A stretch of DNA of 64,000 bases from Caenorhabditis elegans (lineage: Eukaryota; Nematoda; Chromadorea; Rhabditida; Rhabditidae): assembly GCF_000002985.6 (NCBI RefSeq), contig NC_003280.10:10040501-10104500 (forward strand). Direction: 5' to 3'. Positions 13,901 through 24,600 of the stretch are shown here, in pieces. The translations under genes and the position numbers were made by a program. The stretch's first letter is position 1, and every line of letters starts with the position of its first letter. The notes beneath the pieces are model-generated. The model ran no database searches, was not told the DNA's origin, and saw only the letters and a program-made list of their open reading frames with translations.

Positions 13901-14138
13901 CAAACTTTGGGCAATCCCGGTTTATTCACCCTTTGTTTAAGTTAATATTGATAAATTACTTGTCCTCTAATTTTTTAATCCAACCATTATCAACGTCACA
14001 CTGACTCCACCCCTTTATCAATTGTTCTCCGTTTCTTTTAAAAGCACCTGCTCAACCTTTTCGTCGCATAATTTTCCGCTTCAAGCTCCCCCTTCCCCTT
14101 CTTCATTATTTCTGCAATTTTCAGACAACTACAGCGAC
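7965..14138. other. Intergenic, upstream of flp-4
   Basis: About 6 kb without a convincing gene. The longest open frame (8095-8640, +) lies in a pyrimidine-rich tract and has no splice structure. A small hairpin (GTAGGCA/TGCCTAC) sits at 12459-12477. The interval probably carries neuronal enhancers for flp-4, inferred from position only. Confidence 0.5.
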
Positions 14139-14858
14139 ATGAACGCCTTCTCCTCTTCCCTTAAAACATTCATCTTCTCCTTGCTTTTTGCCACGTTGCT
14201 TGCACTCACAGCAGCTCATCCACCGTCATCTGGTGAAGAAATTGCTGAGCAAGAAGAGAAGAATATTGCAAGTCCAGATGAACTTATTGTAAGATTTTTA
14301 AAAATTGAGAAAAGTTATAAAAATAAATGAATGTTTCAGCCGGAAATTGTCGAGCAGCAAAACTTCTGGCCACCAGTGCATCTTCGTGGATTACGGTAAG
14401 TAGAAAAATTGCCTTGCGCCTAGTCTTCACATTTTTTTAAATTATAAGATATAAGTTCAAAACGAAACATTCTGAAACGCTGTGTAAATTAATTTTCAAA
14501 TTCAATATGCTTACTTGTCAAACGTAAAGCTCTCATGGTAGGCAGGTTCCTCTTTAGATCCACATGCCAGTCTGCCTACATGCATATACATACCGCTTGT
14601 TAACCTGCGGTAGACATAGTGTCCGGATTCCACAATTTATTATAGACTTGAAAAATATATATTTCTGAAAAACTTTTAATAATAAAAGCCTTTGAATTCT
14701 CATCAGTCCTACATACAAAGTCGCGTGTTTTTAGCAAATAGCTAACCATTGCCAAATCAAACACTAAATTATTAAATTCCAGATCATCAAACGGAAAACC
14801 AACCTTCATCAGATTCGGCAAGCGGGCTTCTCCATCATTCATTCGCTTTGGAAAATAA
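14139..14858 (+). CDS. flp-4: FMRFamide-like neuropeptide precursor FLP-4
   Basis: Three exons (14139-14288, 14340-14395, 14783-14858) join in phase to a 93-residue prepropeptide. The start ATG lies just after an acceptor-like TTTTCAG, so it was preferred over the in-frame ATG at 14022. Residues 1-26 form a signal peptide (hydrophobic FIFSLLFATLLALTAA, then HPP). An acidic spacer follows. The last exon encodes two amidated peptides: GLRSSNGKPTFIRF or its shorter form PTFIRF, followed by GKR, and ASPSFIRF, followed by GK and stop. Glycine supplies the amide, and KR/K are processing sites. These peptides identify FLP-4. The product is secreted and acts as a neuromodulator through G-protein-coupled receptors (family knowledge). 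The gene stands alone on its strand between long non-coding DNA and the tail exons of stg-1. Confidence 0.96.
14528..14620. repeat. GTAGGCAGG-type dispersed repeat in flp-4 intron 2
   Basis: The intron contains GGTAGGCAGG, CTGCCTACATGCATA and GCGGTAGAC in mixed orientations. The same GTAGGCAGG/TGCCTACC vocabulary recurs near 41410-41575 and 55870-55905 in this window, which marks a dispersed repeat family. No clean termini are visible. Confidence 0.45.
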
Positions 14859-15810
14859 ATCAATCATCTCACTTGTCCTAATTTTCATTTTCTGTAGTTT
14901 AATTTTCCACCATCAAAATGCATCCATCTGCCACACCGCGTCACGTCTCTGTCTCAAAACTTGCAGCCCCCGAAAACAAAATTTCAAAAAAATTTCAATT
15001 CTCTCATCTAAAATTTGTATTCAGTCTCTTCTCTTTGATAAATGGATTGGTTGTTATCAATTTATAGTTTAATTTCTTTTTAAAAGTCTTATTTAATCGG
15101 ATTTTAACGACGTAACAAAAGAAACAGATTTTGTGCTCAAAGTTCGGATTAATCACTTTTTTATTGCAGATGTTTTTTTTTACTCCGACCAGGAAATTAT
15201 TAGTCACAAAATAACACAGACTAGACAATGGAAAAACACTTAACAATAAGAATTTTTAATTGATGAAGAGATCTCACATAACTTTTCGAACATGAAAAAA
15301 TGTATCTAATTTCAAAATGTTATCTGTCGATCTTCAGAACAGCTGATCACAAGTACATCTGAAATTTCAAATCTTAAGACAAACACTGCCAGAAAATTTA
15401 GACTTGAACATAAAACTTCCTTGATCAAGTGCTTCACCTGGAGTATCTTTGACATTTATTTATATAATTTGAATTTTTGTATAACTAATTTTCAGCTGTG
15501 TCTAACAACGGAGGAGAACGAAAATGTCACTGGCGTCAAGGATTAGAGTCCATTTAAAAACTTAGGATTTATAGATGCAGGCTTAGATCATTCAACTTTT
15601 AAAGCAGTCAAGCTCGCCGAGCCGAGTCTTGACCGAACAATTTTCTTGTATTTTTGATATGTACTATTTGGGAATTATGAACAATTTAAGAATTTTCCAA
15701 AACTTGAATAGGATCAGTTGATATGAATTTTTTTTACAGTAATTATCCAGATTTAGGAACAAAAATATTTTTATTCAAAAATAAAATTTTACACGACTTT
15801 CAAATTATTT
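14859..15810. other. Convergent 3' flanks of flp-4 and stg-1
   Basis: No coding exon is visible. The stretch must hold both 3'UTRs. An AATAAA overlaps the flp-4 stop codon (14854-14859) and is probably not the signal in use. Open frames at 14848-15246 are AT-rich and unsupported. Confidence 0.45.
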
Positions 15811-18800
15811 TCAGCTCAACGATGGATATCCTTGTGACACAGGAATTGCGAATCGTCTCAATGGTTGAGATTTCGAAGGTTTTGGTGGTTTACGAATAGT
15901 TGATCTCCGTCCATTATACGATATTTCACTTCCTGACCTACTCTGCTCTGGTAAATGATTAAATGATTCGGCTAACAATGAGAATGACCCTTGAATTCCT
16001 GTTTTATACTTTTGAAGTGCTCTGTCTGAACTAGGTGCTTTGATCATTGAGTCTAGTTCCGGAGGAGGCGAGTCAGCAGTTGTATGGGATCTGAAACAGT
16101 AAGTTTTTTGAGAAATCCAGAATTTTTCTCCTGAACCTATAGAACTCACCCAGTTCGACGATTGAATCTTGTGTTAGAAGATTCTGTTAATATGCTCAAT
16201 TGCCGATCGTCGTCGTCTGGTTTCTGAAAAACTTTTGATGTATTTTTCATTTACCAACTTGCACCCAATTTCTTTGTGTTTTGTAGATCAAAAAATTCAG
16301 AGACTTTTTCTAGAATTAAAATTCCTGATCAAAATCAAATCAACGAAACAGAAACAAACACATTTTCCACTCGATCAATTTTATGACCAACGGCGTCTAT
16401 CTATTCAGGTATCGTGTCATCATACTACATTCTGACTTTTGATCCAACTACCGCCCACCCCGTGCCCTTTACCTACACTATTCAATTATGGCTAAACCAC
16501 TTCGTTCATACAAAATTAGACATCGAACAAGATTTTTCATTCTGTTTCTTTGTCTATTATGTCTTTCAATATCCCAATCAAATACTCTTACTTTAAACTT
16601 TACAATTATCTGTATGTCTACATTGCACAATTTCACTGCAACAGAGGCTTCTGAAAAATCAACAAATGTCCTGGACTTCATGCTTCATAAAATTCTTCAG
16701 AAGACCTATGTATACACAGCTTCTCAATCTAATTTATTATTCTCCGCTGTCGCAATTGGTGCAATGTGTGCGGTTTATCCATTTATGTATATAATTCAGG
16801 TATGTACTTTTTTTGGAACTAAAATTTTGAACGGATTACATGACACAGCTGGTCATAATCCAAGCTAAAAAAGGTTGTGCGATGTTCTTTGTAGTGAGGA
16901 TTTGATGGAGATTTTGAAAATGTTAAGTCAGATTTATAACAGGAGATCTGAGATTATGGTGCAAACAAACAAAAAATTACCATCAGCTTTGCATGTGAAT
17001 TTACAAAGCCTTGGTTAAAAATGTGTATTCAGTAGTTCTAAACGAGAAAATTTTTTCCAGAAAAAAGGATCTAGATCTGTTGTAACATTTGTTGGACTAT
17101 TCTCAGCTGCAACCACTGCGATGATTCCATGGGCAGCTTATTTGGGATTCTACCCACTACTTGCCATGAGATTTCTACAGGGAATTGGTTTATCAACGGG
17201 TTTTACTTTAATTGGAATAGTCACTAGACAATGGTCAATGCAGGTTCAGGGGGCGTTTTTTTTTGCATGCTTGTCGTGTTTTTTTCAAGTTCGTCATATT
17301 CAAATTTCAAAAAAAAAACTAAAAGTTTTACAGATAGGTCCAATTTTCACAATGCCTGTAGCTAGTGCATTTTGTACATCTTCTTTTGGATGGCCAGCAG
17401 TATATTATACACATTCAATTGTAACAATTTTCATATTTCTTCTATTTTTTACATTATATAGGTAACTCATTTTACAGGGAAAAAGATATACATTGATTAA
17501 TGATATACATTGAAATTAATCAATGCATATCATTTTTCAGAGAAAGTCCAGTATTTCACACCATCGTCACTGAACTAGAACTTTCAAAAATTCAACGAGG
17601 AAAAGGAGAAACAAAACGACAACGCGTTCCTCTTGTTCAAATACTCAGAGACCCTGTGGTACTTAGCATTTGGACAACGGCTTTAGCGAATTTCATGGGA
17701 ATTCAATTAACAATGCAGTTCACGCCAACATATCTTCATAAAATCCTAGGATTCTCTGTTCAAGACACGGGACCATTCAGTGCATTGCCACAAGTAATCA
17801 CCGCATTTGTCAAGGTATCTGCTGGATACTCAGCCGACAAATTGCAATGTTGCACCCCGAAAACTTCAGTAAGAATATTCAATAGTTTGGCATTAGGTGG
17901 AATGAGCTTCATGTTTGTGGGACTAGCAATAATTCCAACTAGCATGCCTTATTTGGGACTGTTTATGCTTATTTTGTCATGTTCAATTATTGGATTCAAT
18001 TGTGGAGGATTTTTCAGATGCTCGGCAATTTATGCTGCGTAAGTTCATTTTTACTTTAAAACTTTTTAAAAGTGGTATTTCTTTTTTTTTTCCATTGGAG
18101 TACCTGTTTTTGAAAAATGTGGAAATTAAATTGGCTGCTATTTGGTTAAAAACTAAGATGAACCATTTTCACAGTTAACATAAAAACTTCATAAATGAAA
18201 AACTGAAGTTTGCTATTTTAAGACAGCACAATCATTTCGTCATGGGAATGAACTCATTTCTCAATTGTCTTGCTGCTCTTCTAGCTCCCGTTATTGTCAA
18301 TATATTTGTGGAAAATGACACGTGGAATGAGTGGTATTGGGTTTGGATGAGCCACTTTGTAATACTGTTTCTATCGAATTTGGTCTTCCAAATTTATGCA
18401 AAAGGAGAACCGGCTGAATGGACAAAGAAAACACCAGGTAAAGATATTGTGGTTGATTTTGATGACGCTGACGTAATAATAATAAAATTTTGACCCATAC
18501 TTCTGCTTAAAAGTTAATTTTCAAATGTAGAAGCTTACCTTTTGCAAGTTGAAAGTTGCCCGAATTTTGTATCGATTGAATGTCCGTTCGTCCCTTTTTG
18601 CCATGTAGACAACTATTGAAAACAGTGCGGCTAATTCGGTAAACAGGAAACTTGCCTGAAATGTAATTAAGTTGAAATTAGCTCAAAATTAATTTGAAAT
18701 AAGGTATATCTCACTTTCAAACACCAAAACGAGAAACCGTATGACATATAAAACAACGGATCATCCATTTCACTGGCTGCATGAATTTTGTTTCCTACTT

Positions 18801-20082
18801 CTTTTGAAACTGCAGACATGTAGACAATTATACAGGAAAAATTAGCAATTCCTGGAACAAAAACAACATTTTCAGATTAAAATAAAATTAAAAAAATAGT
18901 TCGATACCTGAATTGATATGTAACAAGGAAGAAATCAGTAAAGATGCATACGGATTCTTTAAACAATAGCATATAATAGCCATGAAGAGCCCAAACCCAT
19001 CCAAAATCATTCCAGCCAACATGAAGAGAAATGCACGACGTACAGATTCTGAAAATCAGAACCTGTTTATTAGTGGAGTTTGAGAGTTTCCTGATTATAA
19101 TTTGCAACATAAAATTAATAAAGTTCCAACCAAAACATTGTGCATTTTTAATTCAAAGCTTTAATTTCAGATGAAGTTTAGAAAAACTTACGTTGCACAG
19201 AAGTTGTAGTGTCACTAGGCTCTTCATCTGTCAAATAGTATACGGTTGAGCAATGGAACGGAGTGATTGCTAAAATAAAAAATTTTAAACTATAACAAGA
19301 AGTACTACATAAAGCCTGACAGTTTTTCAAGGTATCCAGTATAGCAGGAAATTTAATTTTATCAAGCCTGGAAAATGTTGTCCTTTAAAACTCTATTTCA
19401 GATTTCTTTTTCAAGACTATAAGACTATAACTATAAGCGTTTTCTTCTAAAAAAAAACTTGACTTTTCAATTTCTGATTTCAAACAAAAAATTTGATTTA
19501 CGGAAGCTTGAGTCGTCGTCTCACCCCATCATGAAACCTTTTTTCCAAAAACTCACGATCTGCCCAACAGAAAAGCCACGGTCCAATTGTGGCATTCTTA
19601 TAATAAACCGGAGCCGTTGCAGTAGAAGTGTCATCAAAATTGAGAGTCTGATTTGGAAATATGAAGTATCGAAGCACTTCTGATGTGTAGAGCCAATGAT
19701 TTGTTGAAGAACCTGGGGGATGCACAATTGGTTTCTAGATTTTTGAAATGAAATTTTGTACAGCTGGAAAAACAGAGAAATACTTAATTTAACAGAATTT
19801 TCACTTTTTGAGTTCAATTTTAGAGCAATACTTCACGAGACGAATTCGAATTTTATTATCGACTTTATGTTTTTGAATGTGTATATAAACATTTTTCAGT
19901 TTTCGAAGGCTCTTTTTTTAGGTTCTCCCTCCACCCCGTCCCAAAAAAAGGAATCATAACTCACAAAGCGTATTACATCCACAAGCCATCGCAGAGCAAA
20001 TAAGTGCAAATTTGGTGAGCCGATCGCGATTAACTCGACGGATTTTGATAAGTTTATGCTGACTGACAGGTATTACCATCAT
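15811..20082 (-). CDS. stg-1: Stargazin-like TARP, AMPA-type glutamate receptor auxiliary subunit
   Basis: Eight exons join in phase: 20082-19965, 19712-19557, 19269-19192, 19048-18908, 18851-18715, 18655-18539, 16223-16150 and 16090-15811, giving 366 residues. The claudin/TARP fold is visible. TM1 lies at about 22-42, followed by NHWLYTSE. The extracellular GPWLFC motif (83-88) and Cys98 correspond to the GLW-C-C signature. TM2-TM4 lie at about 123-147, 152-180 and 206-231, with TARP-like stretches GIANFSCIIVYMSA, YGFSFW and RATFNLQ. The tail (250-366) is Ser/Arg-rich with RRST and KPPKPSK motifs and ends YPSLS, so it lacks the TTPV-type PDZ ligand of vertebrate TARPs. The 2.3 kb intron before the tail contains a whole antisense transporter gene. 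The tail join rests on matching phase-0 splice sites and needs cDNA. Without it, the frame runs on to a stop at 18521. The symbol is from memory. Confidence 0.82.
16488..18493 (+). CDS. SLC17-type major facilitator transporter
   Basis: Five exons (16488-16799, 17061-17243, 17334-17461, 17541-18038, 18223-18493) join in phase to 463 residues, the usual SLC17 size. The N-terminal helix FILFLCLLCLSISQSNTLTL is followed by a glycosylatable loop (HNFTATEAS). MFS-like features include MRFLQGIGLSTGF, FTPTYLHKILGF followed by GPFSALP, and HNHFVMGMNSF, the SLC17 stretch after helix 10. About 11-12 hydrophobic helices can be counted. Family members carry organic anions, phosphate or vesicular glutamate; the substrate here cannot be read from sequence. 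The donor of intron 2 (17244-17333) is atypical (GTTCAG), and this 90-nt intron is open in frame. The whole gene lies inside a minus-strand intron of stg-1, and its stop is 45 bp from the stg-1 exon at 18539. Confidence 0.88.
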
Positions 20083-21604
20083 CTTTTAAAACAAATATGA
20101 CGGGGCTTTTCGATGATGTAGTAGTATTTGGAAATATAAAAAAAAGATGAAGCCGTTGTGACTAGAGAGTATGTGTGTCTGACTTCTTCTCTTTTCTCAA
20201 GGATGCCCATGCAAATTCAATTTAGCGGGCGGGGCAAGCGAAAAAAGTTCCATAAATATCCCTTAGCTGGTACTCAAACGGCACATCTCATATTATTTTT
20301 GAATTTTTCAAAACTTTTATTTTAGTTTCAAAAATTCTAATAACGGATTTATTCATTCTTCAAGGAGCAGTTTTTCAAGGTAAATGATACTTGTGAAAAT
20401 GGCACAACTTCAGAACCTTTGTTTTTGAAAAATCTACCTATTTCTAAGAGGTTAATTTTCAATGGAAAATTTCAAACTCAACGTTTTTTTTTTGAAAATT
20501 CTAGATAAAAACAAGAGTGTGATTAGTTGACAGATTTCATAATTTAGACCAAAAATATTTAAACTTTTTTTTAATTCAAAAAGTGTTTACTTTAAAATCC
20601 GCAACATCGAAAGTTGTTAAGAATTACTGAACAAATTTCAGATGGAGATTTCAGATGGTCGGAGTTGATTTCCCAGCTTTAATATTTGTGCCAATTTAGT
20701 CTGAAAATAAACTTCCAAATGAAACATCTGGTTTTTACTCTTCTTCTAAAACTTTTTTCCTTGTTAATCAAAAACCTTCAATGTACTCTTCAGGACAAAA
20801 TATTGAAAATTCCCACTTTTATCAATCGGCACTCAATACGTACAAAACCATACATTTATATCCTTCTAATAAGGTGGAAGGTGTTGAAAAACAATTTAAA
20901 TTTAGAGATGAATGACATGAGTAATTAGGAAATTAAGATTGAATAAAGAAGAAAAAAGTGTTGATTGATTTTCTGATGATCAAGTAATAAATTATATTTG
21001 ATAAAGTAGGAAGGCGACATTGGAACAGTAGGTAGCATGTTTTGGGAATAATTTTCACAGAGGAGGTATAAAATAACCTAATTTTAAAAATAAAATGGAA
21101 AAACAAATATATGGCAGAGACTATTTTCAACTTTGGTAGAAGATTGGAAAAGAGATTGAAGCCATTAAATAAAAGAGATCAAAAACTAGAAAATCAACTG
21201 ATTCAGCTAATTTGAAAGTTTCAGACAAGCTTCAAGCTTCAGAGTTTGCATTAAGTTGTAAATAGAAATTTTGGCTGAAGAGTTAGGACAAAAAATGTGG
21301 ATAATATGTTTGGGCCCGTTGCTAACTGGGAGAATTTGGGGGGCTGTGATGAAAGAGGTTTCGGGGAGCGGAAGATGAGACAAAAAACAATTACATATTC
21401 ACGTGTTTTAACATTCGGTAACGGAGATCAAGAACTGGGGCGAGTGGTGGTGGAAGATTACAAGGAGGATACGGACTTCAAAAGACGAGAAAGGCGGGGA
21501 TTTTCATTTGGTTCCGGAACATTTGGTACCCATACAACAGATTGAGAAGAAAAAAGGTAGATACTATGATGGTGGGAGAGCATTTTTGAGGTAGTGGACC
21601 AAAT
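20083..21604. other. stg-1 upstream region and die-1 3' flank
   Basis: No coding exons were found. A GC box (GGGCGGGGC, 20227-20235) lies about 150 bp upstream of the stg-1 start, with an AT-rich TATTTATG-like element on the minus strand near 20250. Together they look like a core promoter. The right part must contain the die-1 3'UTR. The literature reports microRNA sites in the die-1 3'UTR, but I could not verify them by eye. The open frame at 21297-21545 has no support. Confidence 0.5.
20227..20235. promoter_or_regulatory. GC box upstream of stg-1
   Basis: GGGCGGGGC is an exact Sp1-type GC box in otherwise AT-rich DNA, about 145 bp from the stg-1 ATG. Worm promoters often carry such boxes close to the transcription start. 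Assignment to stg-1 is inferred from position. Confidence 0.45.
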
Positions 21605-24600
21605 CTAGCTGGTAGTCGGTGGAGCTGGATGGAGGTTGAACACCAGCTGACGTGGTCCATCGATCACTGATCGGACAGGCAGTTGAGCAAGGAACTCGGT
21701 GAGGAATTCACCTGAAAATGGAAAATTTGGTAAGGAAAAGCTCTAATTTAAAAGTCAACTTACCACTGTCATCATTGCACTTGATCAAAAAGCTCTGCGT
21801 TGGGAACGCCTTCTCTCCGATGTTCTTTCCAAATCCTTCTGGAATTGATCCTGAGGGAGAAATGCTTCCACTCTAAAAAAAAGTATGGTTGCTAAAATCA
21901 TAAGATATGTCAACATACCGTATGAGAGTTTCTCTCATGATTTCCAGTTGCCTTCTCTTCTTCAATTTCTTTCTTTGTTCCATCATTCTTGAACGTAAGA
22001 TTGAGAGCGGCTGCCGTTGAATCTCCGTCATATTGATTCTGATTCTGAACCACCATTTGAAGAGCTGCTTCAGTTGTCAGCTGCAGAGCAACATCCTCAT
22101 CTTCATCGCCTCTTCCCTTCGCTTCACTCATTTTGATATGCCTCTCCATGTGCAAGTCAAGATTCTTTGGATCACGAGTCTTGTAACTACAGTCAGTACA
22201 TTCGAGAAGATTTGAGCTCATCTTTTCCTCAGTTGATTGATTTCGTTGTCCGAGAATCGCCATCATTTGATTCAAATCTCCATTCGCTGCAGCAGCTCCA
22301 AAATGATCTTGAGCCATGTGCAACATCATCATTGATGGAGAAACTCTTTTATCGCACAATGCACATTTTTCTTCAGACATTGAGGCGGAATTCGGACCAG
22401 AGTTATTATTGGCTCCGTTTGGTGTTGTTGGAACAGATGATTTGTTTGGATTGTTACGTGGAGTTGACAATGGCAAGACTCCATGCACATCCTGACGATG
22501 TTGCCTGAGCTGATTACGAGTTTTGAACATAGTTCGGCAAGTGTCACATCGGAAAGTAAGCTCTCCTTCTCGCTCCTTGATGCTTGTGTCGATATTTGCA
22601 ATAACTGTCTTGTTCTCATCAATCACAATTCCGTGCATTTTGAGCATATGTGTACGGAGGAAGTACTTGTTGCAAACTTCCTTGTTGCAAATATCACAGA
22701 AGTTTTTGTTGTTGGAAGAGTATTGACGTTTGACTCCACTTCCCTTGTTTGGCTGAAAATTTTGCATTTTAAAAAGGAAATTTCAATGTACCGATTGAAA
22801 AGAAACTGAAACTCACTGTGGACAAAGCTGACAATGGCTCAAAGTCTTGCATTCCAGCAAATTGTTGGTGGAGAGGAGACTGGAACATCAGTGGAATACC
22901 AGCTAATCCTTGTGGAAAGAGACCACTGAACATCATAGATTCATCTTTCATCTGCTTCTGATTCTGCTGATGAAGCGGGTTTGAAAGACCCATTTGAGCG
23001 AGAAGTGATTGCATGAGTTGATTATTTGAAGTTGGTGTCAATGGAGTTTCATCTCCAGTCCTCTGTTTCTTGGCTGATGGTTGCTGAGTGACATCATCAT
23101 CATCTGTATTTGATTGAGAATTCGAATGCCCATTGACGATTACTGTAGATGGAGCTGAGTCAACTGAAGATGTCGTGCTAGCAGCACTACATTCCGTAGC
23201 TGTTGAGGTGGTCGGAAATACCATGGATGCCAGTGTTGAGTTCAGAGAAACAGCTGGTGGTGGGCTTGGAGAGGATTCTCGTTGTTCTTCTGGCTCCTGA
23301 TCAACCTGAAATTGGCTTATTTCTTCAAGTGGCAAATTCAAATGGGGAATTTAAAAATTACAACTATTTTCGAATTTTGATAACGATAACAAGCGAAATC
23401 CAGCATTATCTGTCAAGATCCGTTTAGGAATAATTTAATAAATAGATTGGCTTCCACCTCTACTATTTATAGCTTTTTGAAAAGATGGGATCCAAAATAA
23501 AGAAAAAAACGTTGGATAATAAACGAAATAGAGAATTCTAAAATTGGTGCCCACTCAAATCTGCAAATACTCTCTCAAGTCTAAATCTTGGTACAAGATT
23601 TGAAAAATCTAGGTGCTAATCTGTTTGCATGAAGTCTGGCTGACAACTTACCGATTTAGCTTGTTGAGCAAATTGTGTTGCGAACTTCATCAAATCTGCA
23701 TTTCCACTCATCAGCAGCTCGATAATATTCTTCTCGGCTCCGGAGTTGTTGTGTCCAGCGTCGGCGATGTTCGAGTCAGCCTGATTGCTCTGTTGCTGGA
23801 GAATCATCGACATCAATTGATTGTTGGCAAGGCCGTTTTGAATAAGTTGGCTCGGCATGAACATATCCTTCTCATCGGTCTCTGCCATGATGGAAGATGA
23901 TGATGGAGCTCCGGAAGATGAAGTTGGGCTCGCAGATCCTCCAGAAGTAGCCATGACACAAGCACCTCCTTTATTCATCATATTGAATTGGTTGGCGCTT
24001 GACTGAAAAACAAAAACATGAAATATGAAAAATATGCAGACTATTTGCACTCGAAAATTTACAAATGTTGAAAATATTATAAAGACGAAAGATCGTGGGA
24101 GCTTAAAAGAAGCAATCTTGAATTGAAATTGTGTGTTTGGTTATCAAAGTAAAGTGGTTTCAATATAAAGGGATTAGGTATGCCAAACTGAGGTGAATTG
24201 AGAAAAATTTGAGAAAAATTGAGGCAAAAAACTCAAACTTCCACATGACTTTTTTCCCACACCCCGCTCATAGTCCGAAATTAGATTGAATATGTTGCCA
24301 AAAATTTCGATCAAAAAATTAGGAAAAAAAGTGCTCCATTTCCAAATGGGAAAAAGATGAAGAAAATCTACTGGAAGTTTTTAATATATTTTTTTTTTGG
24401 ATTTATACATATTTTGAAATTTAATTCTGCGAAGGTGGAGGGATCATCCGTCTTGGAACAAGAGCAATGTTCTGTGCTCTTTTACGTTAAAGTTTACATG
24501 TAGGGAGAAGACAACTAGATCCATCAAAAAGTGTTATTTGACAAAAGATTTCAGATATGAAAAAGAAAAGAAGGAGTAAGGGGTCATTTGAAAGACAATA

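Noticed and set aside
14022-14138. Upstream in-frame ATG of flp-4
   Set aside because: An acceptor-like TTTTCAG and the signal peptide position favour the start at 14139; the upstream residues would bury the signal sequence.
16091-16149. ATG at 16149 as start of a separate minus-strand gene (MSSIG...)
   Set aside because: The segment lies between a good donor (16149-16144) and a good acceptor (16093-16091), so it is better read as an intron joining two stg-1 tail exons.
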